From a virus, in the IMG/VR virus record IMGVR_UViG_3300036766_002289, positions 1 to 28,055 of that record: a stretch of 28,055 bases of DNA. One strand, written 5' to 3'. The notes beneath the pieces were generated by a model that saw only the letters and a list, made by a program, of their open reading frames with translations, was not told the DNA's origin and searched no databases. How positions within the stretch are numbered: the first letter of the stretch is position 1; each line of letters begins with the position of its first letter. Positions 8,080-15,717 of the stretch are shown piece by piece. Both the position numbers and the translations under genes were made by a program.

Positions 8080-8691
8080 ATGGGTACTAAAACAATTTGG
8101 CTACAAAAAAGAAAGAAAGATGGTAAGTGCTTGCAATGCGGGAAGCTATCTGGCCCTAAATCTAAAGTTTATTGTAATAAATGTTTGATGAAATTCAATG
8201 ATAACTCTAAAAAACGTGTCAAAAAATTGTTAGAACAAGGTCTTTGTGCGCAATGTAGGAAGCCTTCAGATAAGCGTGTATGTCGAGATTGTAGTGATAA
8301 AAATAATACGAGAAGAATGGAAAAATTTAAAGTGAGGGAAAGTGCTGGCATCTGTATCAGATGTGGGAAAATGCCATCCGTATTAAATAATAGAAAATGC
8401 ACTGTTTGCTGTTTGAAACATAGTGCATGGACATATTTTCGTGATGGCAACAAATGGGTAAATTTACAAGAATTGTTTGATAGCCAAAAAGGCTTATGTC
8501 CTTATACGGGTAGGCAGTTGACAATAGGCTTAGATGCAGAAATTGACCATATCATCTCAAGGCATCAAGGTGGGAAAGATGAAATCTCTAATTTTCAGTG
8601 GGTGTATCGTGATATAAACAAAATGAAGGCTCATCAATCTCATGAACAATTTATTGATTTGATACGCGAGGTAGTCCAGTATTGTCTGTAG
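8080..8691 (+). CDS. HNH endonuclease with zinc-finger N-terminus
   Basis: A 203-residue protein. The N-terminal 120 residues contain several CxxC pairs (CLQC, CNKC, CAQC, CRDC, CIRC, CTVC), forming probably three zinc knuckles for DNA binding. The C-terminal HNH nuclease core has EIDHIISRHQGG followed by NFQWVYRDINKMKAH. Free-standing phage HNH enzymes of this type are usually homing endonucleases. The late box CTATATATA ends 4 bases before the ATG and no ribosome site is seen. It starts MGTKTIWLQKRK; the WLQK echoes the MKNHWLQK tag of the divergent neighbour. The 3' end overlaps the convergent gene by 41 bases. Confidence 0.85.
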   Translation: MGTKTIWLQKRKKDGKCLQCGKLSGPKSKVYCNKCLMKFNDNSKKRVKKLLEQGLCAQCRKPSDKRVCRDCSDKNNTRRMEKFKVRESAGICIRCGKMPSVLNNRKCTVCCLKHSAWTYFRDGNKWVNLQELFDSQKGLCPYTGRQLTIGLDAEIDHIISRHQGGKDEISNFQWVYRDINKMKAHQSHEQFIDLIREVVQYCL

Positions 8692-9133
8692 ATTTACAAA
8701 ATTCTTTCATATAAGCTTCCCATGCAGGATGTGTGTGAACAACTATTTTGTGTTTAACAAAATGATTTGCATAACACATGCACCAAAGTTCTTCATCGTT
8801 TTGTTTTTGTCTATTTGGATTTTTTTTAACTATTTTTGCCCATTTTTCTTTCCACTTTGTTGAGCAGAATTTATTAAAAACCAAATGACCAATCTCGTGC
8901 AAAAAGGTAAATTCTCTTCCAAAACTATAGGGAGCGGCGACTGTTATAGTCCTATCATTAGGATTTATGATGCCAACATGTTCGTCGTCACCATCTAGGA
9001 CGTTATCGCACTGCCATTTGATTTTATAACCCTTAATCAGGCCACTATGTTTTTTTGGTAGCTTGTTAAGGGTTTTCTTTATATTTTCTTCTTGTTCGGC
9101 AGTTTGCTCAAAAAAATATTTAAAACCTTCCAT
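8651..9133 (-). CDS. HEIGH zinc metallopeptidase-like late protein
   Basis: A 160-residue protein. The zincin motif FTFLHEIGHLVF lies at about residues 78-89, followed by EELWCMCYANHF, which could supply the third zinc ligand as in ImmA/IrrE-type peptidases. The frame is open to 9190, but the ATG at 9133 is preferred because the late box CTAAATATA ends 5 bases upstream and the N-terminus (MEGFKYFFEQ) matches other late proteins here. It could be a virion-carried or assembly protease. No helix-turn-helix is present, which argues against an ImmA-type anti-repressor. Confidence 0.7.
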   Translation of the reverse strand: MEGFKYFFEQTAEQEENIKKTLNKLPKKHSGLIKGYKIKWQCDNVLDGDDEHVGIINPNDRTITVAAPYSFGREFTFLHEIGHLVFNKFCSTKWKEKWAKIVKKNPNRQKQNDEELWCMCYANHFVKHKIVVHTHPAWEAYMKEFCKSTDNTGLPRVSNQ

Positions 9134-9138
9134 TGTGT

Positions 9139-9147
9139 TATATTTAG
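9139..9147 (-). promoter_or_regulatory. Late promoter box CTAAATATA
   Basis: Ends 5 bases before the preferred ATG (9133) of the metallopeptidase-like gene and decides that start. Confidence 0.58.
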
Positions 9148-9156
9148 TGAGCAAAC

Positions 9157-9164
9157 CATAAATA
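9157..9164 (+). promoter_or_regulatory. Late promoter box CATAAATA
   Basis: Ends 4 bases before the GTG at 9169 and decides that start; same 11-base context as at 23767. Confidence 0.6.
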
Positions 9165-9168
9165 ATGT

Positions 9169-9612
9169 GTGGCAACTCCTTTTGGGGCATGGGGCGGGAT
9201 GCCTGGTAGCACTGGTACTGGTTTCTCGGATTATTTAGCGAACAAAGGCTATAGTAATGAAAAAGACATTCTGTGGCTTCTACCGCGACTAGATAAAGTC
9301 CAGCAAGTCGAAATGGATATCAAATTAAACAACAACGGAATGGATACTTTCCCAAGGCACAAAAGCCTGTTAAGTTCCGATATTGGCTGGAAGAAGGAGT
9401 TAATTAAGGTGTTCAGAAGTGGGACAAATGACCCAAATTTGATTAAATCATTGATTGCGGTGGTCAAAAGAGGTATAGAAAGCCACGAAAACAGGGCATC
9501 AAACCAACTCACTGGTAGTGATCGTTGGAATGAAACTTGGATTGAAGTTTATAATCAGTGGCTTAAAGAATTGTACAAACTAGGAGACATGTATGCGCAG
9601 AGAGAAGGCTAA
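9169..9612 (+). CDS. Probable late protein with GTG start, unknown
   Basis: A 147-residue protein with a Gly-rich start (residues 6-18), then largely helical and charged. GTG is the start: CATAAATA ends 4 bases before it, exactly as in the gene at 23779, and no Shine-Dalgarno site is present. It overlaps the PhoH gene by 20 bases. A late or virion role is inferred from the promoter only. Confidence 0.6.
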   Translation: MATPFGAWGGMPGSTGTGFSDYLANKGYSNEKDILWLLPRLDKVQQVEMDIKLNNNGMDTFPRHKSLLSSDIGWKKELIKVFRSGTNDPNLIKSLIAVVKRGIESHENRASNQLTGSDRWNETWIEVYNQWLKELYKLGDMYAQREG

Positions 9613-10261
9613 GTCTATTGCATTGCCCTCGAAGTCTAGAAAAGCGTTTCATATGGAGTTTAAGAATACCGCCCAGAAAATAGCATGGACGAATTTTGAA
9701 CAAAATGATGTTTTATTCCTATTAGGCCCCGCTGGTGTAGGTAAAACCTTCTTGGCTATGGCATTCGCAATTAGTGAGATTCTTAGTAAGAAAAAGAAGA
9801 AGATAATTCTTACAAGACCTATCGTAGATGCAGGTGAGCATTTAGGCTATTTGCCAGGAACTTTCCAAGAGAAAATCAATCCTTATTTAGCTCCACTGTA
9901 TGACTCAATGGATGCTTTAGTAGGTGTTGACACACAAGAAAGAGACAGAGTGAATGGAGCAATAGAGATTGCACCAATGGCCTACCTCAGAGGCAGAACA
10001 TTTGTTAATTCGGTGTGTATCTTAGACGAAGCCCAAAATTGTACTAAGGCTCAGATTATACTGTTCCTTACAAGATTAGGAGAAGATTCAAAAATCATTG
10101 TTACGGGTGATCCTACGCAGTCAGATTTACATGGGACTCCGTATATTAATGAGGCAGTTAAACTATTGGAATCAGTGCCTGGAATAGGCATGATGCAGTT
10201 TACTGAAGAACAGATTGTAAGACACCCGTTGGTAGGTAGGATTTTAGAAAAGTTAAAGTAA
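9593..10261 (+). CDS. phoH: PhoH-like ATPase
   Basis: A 222-residue P-loop ATPase of the PhoH family. It has Walker A GPAGVGKTF (about residues 45-53), the family segment LTRPIVDAGEHLGYLPG, Walker B VCILDEAQN and the sensor-like VTGDPTQ. PhoH proteins resemble the helicase core of superfamily 1; in phages their role is unsettled, with RNA helicase or phosphate-stress functions proposed. TAGGAG precedes the ATG, which lies inside the previous gene. The stop overlaps the next start as TAATG. Confidence 0.92.
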   Translation: MRREKAKSIALPSKSRKAFHMEFKNTAQKIAWTNFEQNDVLFLLGPAGVGKTFLAMAFAISEILSKKKKKIILTRPIVDAGEHLGYLPGTFQEKINPYLAPLYDSMDALVGVDTQERDRVNGAIEIAPMAYLRGRTFVNSVCILDEAQNCTKAQIILFLTRLGEDSKIIVTGDPTQSDLHGTPYINEAVKLLESVPGIGMMQFTEEQIVRHPLVGRILEKLK

Positions 10262-11493
10262 TGCTTAATGTACCAAAAATAGCTAATGTTATACCAGTTA
10301 ATGCCCCATTTATGCGGCTGAATATGCTCCCTGAATTCAGCACACCCATAGATGAGACAATGGATTTTCAGTTCAACATTGAAGCTTTTGCCACGTTTAG
10401 CTGTACTTTTCAATATCACGTAGGAGAAGGACCACTTTACTGGTACAGAATAGATTGGTATCCGTCTAATTGTCCTGCTCCTAGTTGTATAAGCATTTCA
10501 CCAACCATAGAATATATTGCTCCCAATTGTCCCTATGAAATAATAGACAATTGTATTGTTTTGGAGCCAGAGTGTCCATGTGAGCCATCTTGCACGCCAG
10601 GTGAGTGCGTAACAACGACTGTGGAAGTTTGGCATATGTTGGCAACTAGTGTTGAACATTTGTGTGAGAGAATTAATCAGGAGTGTTGTAGCAGACCGCC
10701 GCCTGGCTTTATGAGAAGTGTAAAACAGTATATGAGACCAGCCTTATGTTGCGACGTAGAAGTTAATGGCCCTGGTAATGATAACTACATGGATGTAGAT
10801 TTTATCAAGTGTGAATGCGGCAATTTAGTTGACCCTTGTATCGCTCAAATCATTTATCCTTGCTATATTAATAGGTGTGGTATTAATGGGCCAGCGTTTG
10901 AAGGGCCAGACCCCATTCCTGCTCAGACCATAAACTTCACAAGTGACCTTTTAGGACATAATCCAGTGCCTCTAGAAGATCATACAGAGTTAGGGATGGT
11001 TCAGCCAATTGAACTTGAGCCACCTAGTAAGCCAGGGAACAAGTTTGGTTCAACTATACCTGAAATTATTCACTGCACTCATAACTTAGACGAATGCAAT
11101 TTATTTAAAGACTTTCTAAAACGCACAAAAACTCAGTTTAATAACATTGATCTCTATTATAATAATGAGTATAAATCATGGCAGGGAACTAAGAATTTCA
11201 AGGAGTGGAAGTTCATACTAGAATGGGTTCCTAATCATGGAGGTTATAACTTTAACTTATTTGTTGATAATAAGAATTTAAAAAGTAAATTATTTCTTGT
11301 CGTAAAATTGGATAGTTTCGTAAAATTGGATAGTTTCCTAAATGACAGAAGTATTTTCGAAATAGACTTAGATTTAAATACTAAAAATGGAAATTTTAAA
11401 AATTCTGTTTTGCAGTCTAAGATTATGCATGATGATATAGGGATTTTTAAGAATTCCTGGGGCAATGAATTAAAAGTAAATATGAGAGGCTAA
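10261..11493 (+). CDS. Large Cys-rich protein, unknown
   Basis: A 410-residue protein. Residues about 45-215 hold more than 20 cysteines, often paired or with proline (ECPCEPSCTPGEC, ECCSRPPPG), which suggests zinc binding or disulphides. The C-terminal 140 residues are Lys/Asn/Phe-rich and carry an in-frame 18-bp tandem duplication (VKLDSF twice). No signal peptide or membrane segment is seen. It is directly coupled to phoH. I do not recognise the family; a structural role is possible. Confidence 0.6.
   Translation: MLNVPKIANVIPVNAPFMRLNMLPEFSTPIDETMDFQFNIEAFATFSCTFQYHVGEGPLYWYRIDWYPSNCPAPSCISISPTIEYIAPNCPYEIIDNCIVLEPECPCEPSCTPGECVTTTVEVWHMLATSVEHLCERINQECCSRPPPGFMRSVKQYMRPALCCDVEVNGPGNDNYMDVDFIKCECGNLVDPCIAQIIYPCYINRCGINGPAFEGPDPIPAQTINFTSDLLGHNPVPLEDHTELGMVQPIELEPPSKPGNKFGSTIPEIIHCTHNLDECNLFKDFLKRTKTQFNNIDLYYNNEYKSWQGTKNFKEWKFILEWVPNHGGYNFNLFVDNKNLKSKLFLVVKLDSFVKLDSFLNDRSIFEIDLDLNTKNGNFKNSVLQSKIMHDDIGIFKNSWGNELKVNMRG
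11301..11336 (+). repeat. 18-bp perfect tandem duplication
   Basis: Two exact copies of an 18-base unit (11301-11318 and 11319-11336) sit head to tail inside the Cys-rich gene and duplicate six residues in frame. It looks like a recent slippage or copy event. Confidence 0.9.
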
Positions 11494-11495
11494 TT

Positions 11496-11705
11496 ATGGA
11501 AATCGCAATTTTAATTATTTTGGCGTTAGCATGTACTGGTAACATTATTTTACAAATCAGTAATTCTCTTCTACTGATTAAAGTTTTTGAGATTTTGAAA
11601 GGCATTCAAGAAGATGCCAACTTGAAGGACGAGGCAAAATTAAAAGCAACTGGTCTAGTAGAAGTGGCGACTGAACAATCAAATTATCCACTTCGTTTAA
11701 GATAA
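11496..11705 (+). CDS. Small membrane protein
   Basis: A 69-residue protein with one N-terminal hydrophobic helix (about residues 3-30) and a charged, probably helical, C-terminal tail. It follows the Cys-rich gene by 2 bases. Small one-helix proteins such as holin-like or anchoring factors fit this outline, but nothing here identifies one. Confidence 0.5.
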   Translation: MEIAILIILALACTGNIILQISNSLLLIKVFEILKGIQEDANLKDEAKLKATGLVEVATEQSNYPLRLR

Positions 11706-11708
11706 ATA

Positions 11709-11737
11709 TTGACTCGTTAAACGAAATAATTTATACT
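11709..11737 (+). promoter_or_regulatory. Sigma70-type promoter of the sigma-factor operon
   Basis: TTGACT, 17 bases, TATACT: near consensus and about 65 bases upstream of the sigma gene. A second AT-rich box (CTATATAA near 11758) resembles the phage late box and could add late transcription. Confidence 0.7.
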
Positions 11738-11800
11738 AAAACTATCACTAATATTACTATATAATATTAACTATTTAACTGTATTTTACGGAGTAAAACT

Positions 11801-12283
11801 ATGTTGACTAAAGAAACTCAGAGACTCGTCGTTGAATTCATGCCTTTCGCAGACTCAATTGCAGCTAATAAATTCAAATCTACGCCACCCCAGATTCAGC
11901 TTGATGAACTTAAATCTGCTGCTTATCTTGGTTTATGTGATGCGGCAACTCGTTATGATGGAAAACAAGATTTTAAACCTTTGGCAGCGATACGCATACT
12001 TGGTCAAATCAAGGATTATCTAAGAAGTTTGGGACGCAGTGTAAAAGCGCGATCTATTCCAGAAGACTATGATGTTGAAGCTAAAGCAGTTGCGCCAATT
12101 TTTGAAGAAGTGCTTGACGATGTTTGCAAAAAAAACGTTTCTCCTATTGCCAAGAAGATTTTCGCCATGTATTATGGTCAAGGCTTAACGATGGCTGAAA
12201 TCGCAAGAGAAATCAATCTCACCCCAGCAAGAGTGTGTCAATTAATCAAAACTAACACAGAGACGCTGCGAAATGTCGCTTAA
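11801..12283 (+). CDS. Phage sigma factor of the sigma-70 family (candidate late sigma)
   Basis: A 160-residue protein with two sigma regions. Region 2 (about 25-85) includes LDELKSAAYLGLCDAATRYD and a following helix ending QIKDYLRSLG, close to FliA-like factors. Region 4 (about 118-158) ends with a helix-turn-helix (LTMAEIAREINLTPARVCQL). Region 1 and a long region 3 are missing, as in minimal phage or group 4 factors. An ACGGAG site precedes the ATG. Because ten genes here carry T4-type late boxes, and in T4 such boxes are read by the small sigma gp55, this protein is the obvious candidate to read them; that is inference. Confidence 0.85.
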   Translation: MLTKETQRLVVEFMPFADSIAANKFKSTPPQIQLDELKSAAYLGLCDAATRYDGKQDFKPLAAIRILGQIKDYLRSLGRSVKARSIPEDYDVEAKAVAPIFEEVLDDVCKKNVSPIAKKIFAMYYGQGLTMAEIAREINLTPARVCQLIKTNTETLRNVA

Positions 12284-12824
12284 TAATTTTTCAGTGATAC
12301 CAAAAGAAATTGTTTCTCCAGAAAGAATAGAATCTACTCTTGTGAATGTACTTGCCAAAAGTATAGCTGGCACAAGGAAAGTTCAATTGGTGTGTTTGGA
12401 TGGAAGTGTTAGGCAAAATTTTTCTAATAACGAAATTATAGGAGAATTTTGCACACAGATAAGAAGAGAAATGAGAGAGTATGAACCCATACTCAGAAAT
12501 TTTAGAATTGCAAAGACATGTATGTGGGAAGGAATTGGCAGGCCACATCACTCTTTTGCTTGGAATTTTTCTTACGAAACAACTGAAGGGATGAAACAAA
12601 TGACAGCTTTACACGCTGAGCAATTTTGTGTAGTAGCGGCAAGAAAGGCTGCTAATTCTATGACTATGGAAGATGAATTTCGAGAAATTAATGTTAAAAT
12701 GTCAAATCTGTTTACCGAAATGATTGTACTTCAAACATTGAATAAGAGAGCTTATTCAATTAATGATGAGGCGAACGTTGTTTTAGAGAATCTCTGTAAA
12801 GTTGCAGAGAAACTAGCTTCTTAG
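12273..12824 (+). CDS. Unknown protein in sigma operon
   Basis: A 183-residue mostly helical protein, translationally coupled to the sigma gene (11-base overlap). A conserved-looking segment WEGIGRPHHSFAWNFSYE lies near residue 90. No recognised domain. Its position suggests a partner of the sigma factor, but nothing in the sequence shows that. Confidence 0.6.
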   Translation: MSLNNFSVIPKEIVSPERIESTLVNVLAKSIAGTRKVQLVCLDGSVRQNFSNNEIIGEFCTQIRREMREYEPILRNFRIAKTCMWEGIGRPHHSFAWNFSYETTEGMKQMTALHAEQFCVVAARKAANSMTMEDEFREINVKMSNLFTEMIVLQTLNKRAYSINDEANVVLENLCKVAEKLAS

Positions 12825-12838
12825 GAAAGGATCGTTCA

Positions 12839-13177
12839 ATGGCAGACAAGACCAATGCGGAGAAGTTGCAGGACTTGCTTAGCTTCGACCCAGCTAAGCG
12901 TCCTAATCTGACACAGGAGTTAATGTCAGAAGTTGTGAAGGAAATCACGGAGGAACGAACCAAGGAGGCCAAGACCAGGGCTAAAGAGCAACTGGTTAAG
13001 GCTATGCAACTACGAGAGCAAATGTCAAAGGCCAAGAAGGACTTTGATAACCAGCATCAGAAGATGGAAAAGGAACTTGGCAAGATCATGGGCCAAATTC
13101 AAGGCATTTTAACTGGTAGGTGTCCAGAAGAAAACAAGGAAGAGTGTCCTAATAAGGACGAACCAGCAACAGTGTAA
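12839..13177 (+). CDS. Coiled-coil protein, unknown
   Basis: A 112-residue, highly charged, almost wholly helical protein with heptad-like spacing over about residues 30-90, ending in a Cys/Pro/Glu-rich tail. AGGATC precedes the ATG. Codon choice (AAG, GCC, CGT) looks more GC-rich by eye than the neighbours, as in the genes at 22630 and 24541. It is the last gene before a strong terminator. Confidence 0.6.
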   Translation: MADKTNAEKLQDLLSFDPAKRPNLTQELMSEVVKEITEERTKEAKTRAKEQLVKAMQLREQMSKAKKDFDNQHQKMEKELGKIMGQIQGILTGRCPEENKEECPNKDEPATV

Positions 13178-13183
13178 GAAATA

Positions 13184-13217
13184 AAAAGCCTTAGTAGGGA
13201 AAACTACTAAGGCTTTT
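13184..13217 (+). terminator. Intrinsic terminator
   Basis: A 14-bp perfect stem (AAAAGCCTTAGTAG with its complement) and a six-base loop, ending in TTTT. It closes the sigma operon. The late box of the next gene starts directly after it. Confidence 0.92.
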
Positions 13218-13225
13218 CTATTATA
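13218..13225 (+). promoter_or_regulatory. Late promoter box CTATTATA
   Basis: T4-like late box ending 4 bases before the ATG at 13230, with no Shine-Dalgarno site; predicts a leaderless mRNA. It abuts the terminator. Confidence 0.6.
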
Positions 13226-13229
13226 GTGT

Positions 13230-13580
13230 ATGATTAAAGTTGATTTTCTGAAGGCCACTGGTTTTAGGGATGGTATAGATGACCATGATTATGGACGACC
13301 TGACCTGTCTCTTACTGCGAGCGTGAATGATTATGGCTATTTTTATCTAGAAGGGTATAAAAAAGGTTATGAAATAGCTGCAATAAAATCCTGGTATATG
13401 GTTAGCTATGAAAAAGTAACTAATAAAATTGACGGCTATTTTATTGATTTGGGTGAAAAAGGTAACGATTGGACTAGCGATAAGGGAAAAGCAACAAAGT
13501 TCCCTACGAGAGAAGCGGTTTCTAATAGATTAAATTCATTTTCGTGTGGTCGTAAGAATTATGGAATGACATGGGAGTAA
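13230..13580 (+). CDS. Unknown late protein, paralogue of the gene at 26131
   Basis: A 116-residue protein sharing an ordered set of motifs with the protein at 26131: YLEGYKKGYE, KSWYMV, a Tyr/Asp-rich strand, ATKFPTREA and a C-terminal YGMTWE. The other copy has YLEGYTKGYE, KSWYIV, ATKFPTRAA and CGMTLE. Both genes directly follow a terminator and have the same CTATTATA late box, so the whole unit appears duplicated. Function unknown. Confidence 0.7.
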   Translation: MIKVDFLKATGFRDGIDDHDYGRPDLSLTASVNDYGYFYLEGYKKGYEIAAIKSWYMVSYEKVTNKIDGYFIDLGEKGNDWTSDKGKATKFPTREAVSNRLNSFSCGRKNYGMTWE

Positions 13581-13584
13581 AAAT

Positions 13585-13821
13585 ATGAATTGTTGTTTAA
13601 ATCCTTATGAAATCCCAATAAATGGCGCGTGGTTAGTCGAAAATAACACCATGAACAGTATTTACGCGGGAAGACTTGTGACACTTGCGACTATTAGTAT
13701 GAGATTGAATAATATATGGCAATACAAAGAAAGAACTTCCTTGTGTGCTAATTGCAGAGAATATCTTGATAACGGTGAGAAGCTTTTGAAGCTTCAATTA
13801 AAGGCAATATTAAGGGATTAA
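13585..13821 (+). CDS. Unknown 78-residue protein
   Basis: A small protein with an N-terminal NCC and a later CANC pair that could bind zinc, then a Leu/Lys helix. It starts 4 bases after the preceding gene. No family recognised. Confidence 0.5.
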   Translation: MNCCLNPYEIPINGAWLVENNTMNSIYAGRLVTLATISMRLNNIWQYKERTSLCANCREYLDNGEKLLKLQLKAILRD

Positions 13822-13824
13822 CCA

Positions 13825-14019
13825 ATGTATGCGGTTCATGCGCAGCTATACAAGCCAGAAAACACTGATTATTGTCTAATTGCTTTGTTCACAACAGAGG
13901 AAAACGCACATAATTTTGTGTTAAAGCTTAAAGAAAAGTTCCCTGATGATTTTGAGGTTTCAGAATGGCATCAACCAATTATAGACCCAAAAGAGGTAAA
14001 TGAAGTTTTCCCATCTTGA
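13825..14019 (+). CDS. Unknown 64-residue protein
   Basis: A small alpha/beta protein (strand, helix ENAHNFVLKLKEKF, strand). It follows the previous gene by 3 bases and overlaps the next by 20 bases. No family recognised. Confidence 0.5.
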   Translation: MYAVHAQLYKPENTDYCLIALFTTEENAHNFVLKLKEKFPDDFEVSEWHQPIIDPKEVNEVFPS

Positions 14020-14773
14020 CAGTAAATTTAAAGTACGTTTAGTCCCGAATAAGCCATCTATTGGTCTAGTCATAGGCACTTATGGCTCTCCAGCCTATAT
14101 TCATCTCTTCTTGGAAGTAGCTAAAGCACATTTCCCTGTTCCTATCTTAATACATGACGATTGTAGTGACAAACAATGTGAATTGAAACGTTTGACGGGA
14201 CAATATGGCTGTGATTTTTCTTCCAACAATGAAAGATACGGTCATGGTTCAGGCGATATTGCGGTGTTTGCTGAAGGCTTAGCATGGGCAAAGAATAAAG
14301 GTTTGGATATTTTGGTTAAAATGTCCAGAAGGTTCATTCCTTTATTTGATTGGCGTCCTAGTTTGATTCAAACTGCATTAAAGAGTCAGCATATTACTTA
14401 CACCAATCACTGTGAGTATTTCAAGTTTGATTTCAGGAGTGAATGTGTGGGCATGTATGTGCCAGAATGGTCAAAATACATTGAAGACTTGAGAACCCTG
14501 GCTACAATACCTGTTGAAGTTGAAAAAGACATGATGGAATTCGTGAGTGAATTCCCAAAACCTACATGTGTTGTCAATGAAACCTATCTTCGTGCAAATT
14601 ATGAAAATAAATATTGCCAACAGTATGGTGTTTGGGATACAATAGGCAGCAATAGGATGAAGATAAACCCACAAATCATTTGGCACGATCATTGTCAACC
14701 AGCATCATATTTGAACAAAGCAAGGGTTTATGGACTCAAATACGATATAAAGGATTTTACTTATGATATCTGA
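14000..14773 (+). CDS. GT-A-type glycosyltransferase-like protein
   Basis: A 257-residue protein. The N-terminal IGLVIGTYGSPAYIHLFLEV and ILIHDDCSD segments (about residues 22-56) match the first two strands of GT2/GT-A sugar transferases. The usual DxD site is less clear (DILVKMSRRF near 105 is in the right place). A conserved-looking WHDHC near 230 could be a metal or base site. Shorter and more divergent than the enzyme at 5026. It is coupled to neighbours on both sides by overlaps. Confidence 0.65.
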   Translation: MKFSHLDSKFKVRLVPNKPSIGLVIGTYGSPAYIHLFLEVAKAHFPVPILIHDDCSDKQCELKRLTGQYGCDFSSNNERYGHGSGDIAVFAEGLAWAKNKGLDILVKMSRRFIPLFDWRPSLIQTALKSQHITYTNHCEYFKFDFRSECVGMYVPEWSKYIEDLRTLATIPVEVEKDMMEFVSEFPKPTCVVNETYLRANYENKYCQQYGVWDTIGSNRMKINPQIIWHDHCQPASYLNKARVYGLKYDIKDFTYDI

Positions 14774-14987
14774 AGAAGTAATTGCAGGCTTGAAGAAGCA
14801 ATTCCCAGACATTCATCCTTTGATTTTTCATCGCTCATTGGAACGTGCCAAAACTCCTGGTGAGTTGTTTGATATTCTCTATTCTATGCCGACTGAGTAC
14901 CCAATTGTATGGAACGAAGAAGGTAAGAAATGGCTCACAACAAAGGACTTATTCCAGGCAAAGAATTGCAAATTTAATGATGAATAA
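14763..14987 (+). CDS. Unknown 74-residue protein
   Basis: A mainly helical small protein overlapping the glycosyltransferase by 11 bases. No motif recognised. Its 3' flank (AAAGGG) probably serves as the ribosome site of the next gene. Confidence 0.5.
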   Translation: MISEEVIAGLKKQFPDIHPLIFHRSLERAKTPGELFDILYSMPTEYPIVWNEEGKKWLTTKDLFQAKNCKFNDE

Positions 14988-14998
14988 AGGGTTTATTT

Positions 14999-15415
14999 AT
15001 GCGTGAAGTTACAACAAGATATATAGCTAAAGATGATCTTAAGAAGCTGGGCGAACTCGACCGAGAAAATGAAAATGATATTATTAATTTGTTGACTGGA
15101 CATGAAGTTGTCAATGGTATGGTTGCAGAAACTAACGATGTTGTTGGGTTTTGTATTTATAGTCTTGAAAATCCAGAAACTTTTAGTATTCTTCACTTAG
15201 TCGTAGATAAAGATTTTTGTAGGAAAGGAATAGGTACAAAGATAATAAATAGAATGAAGTCCAAATTAAATGAACAAAGAAAAATTTTGGATTATGAGGT
15301 TCCAGAGAGCTATCTGGATATGCAATTATTCTTAAAAGCAATGGGGTTTAAAGCCATACTAATAAGGAACAAACACGAAGATATATTCAAGTTTACATAT
15401 ACGGAGAACAAATGA
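14999..15415 (+). CDS. GNAT N-acetyltransferase
   Basis: A 138-residue GNAT-fold enzyme. The acetyl-CoA pyrophosphate loop is LHLVVDKDFCRKGIGTKII (about residues 64-82, R/K-x-x-G-I-G), preceded by VVGFCIYSLE and followed by a beta-bulge region FLKAMGFKAILIRN. The layout recalls RimI-like protein acetyltransferases; the substrate cannot be told from sequence. ATGA overlap with thioredoxin. Confidence 0.82.
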   Translation: MREVTTRYIAKDDLKKLGELDRENENDIINLLTGHEVVNGMVAETNDVVGFCIYSLENPETFSILHLVVDKDFCRKGIGTKIINRMKSKLNEQRKILDYEVPESYLDMQLFLKAMGFKAILIRNKHEDIFKFTYTENK

Positions 15416-15717
15416 TCTTAGAATTTACAGACAACCTATTTGACGTTTCTAGTGGTTTAGTGGTAGTTGATTTTTGGGGAGCTAGGTGCGGACCTTGTGT
15501 TGCAATGACTCCTATTTTTGAAAGTGTCTCCAAAAGCAATCCAGATGTAACCTTTGCTAAGGTGGATACTTCTGAAAATCAAAATGTGAGTAAGTTTTAC
15601 TCTATTAGTGCTATACCAACGCTATTGTTCTTTAAGCATGGGGAGTTAGTTAAGAGAGTAGTTGGCTTTCAATCTGAAATGCAACTAAGTAAGGTCATAG
15701 CAGAGTTAAGAAAATGA
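15412..15717 (+). CDS. Thioredoxin
   Basis: A 101-residue protein with the full thioredoxin pattern: VVVDFWGARCGPCVAM active site (CGPC, about residues 22-31), the buried strand VTFAKVDTSE and the cis-proline loop AIPTLLFF. The residue before the active-site Cys is Arg instead of the usual Trp. It reduces disulphides with host thioredoxin reductase and in phages can serve ribonucleotide reductase or polymerase processivity. Coupled to both neighbours by ATGA overlaps. Confidence 0.92.
   Translation: MILEFTDNLFDVSSGLVVVDFWGARCGPCVAMTPIFESVSKSNPDVTFAKVDTSENQNVSKFYSISAIPTLLFFKHGELVKRVVGFQSEMQLSKVIAELRK

Noticed and set aside
8169-8453. Minus-strand frame inside the HNH gene
   Set aside because: Antisense of a well-supported zinc-finger nuclease; composition is an artefact of the CxxC codons.
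9134-9190. Longer N-terminus of the metallopeptidase-like gene
   Set aside because: Would overlap the divergent gene's start and late box; the start at 9133 fits the box spacing and N-terminal pattern.
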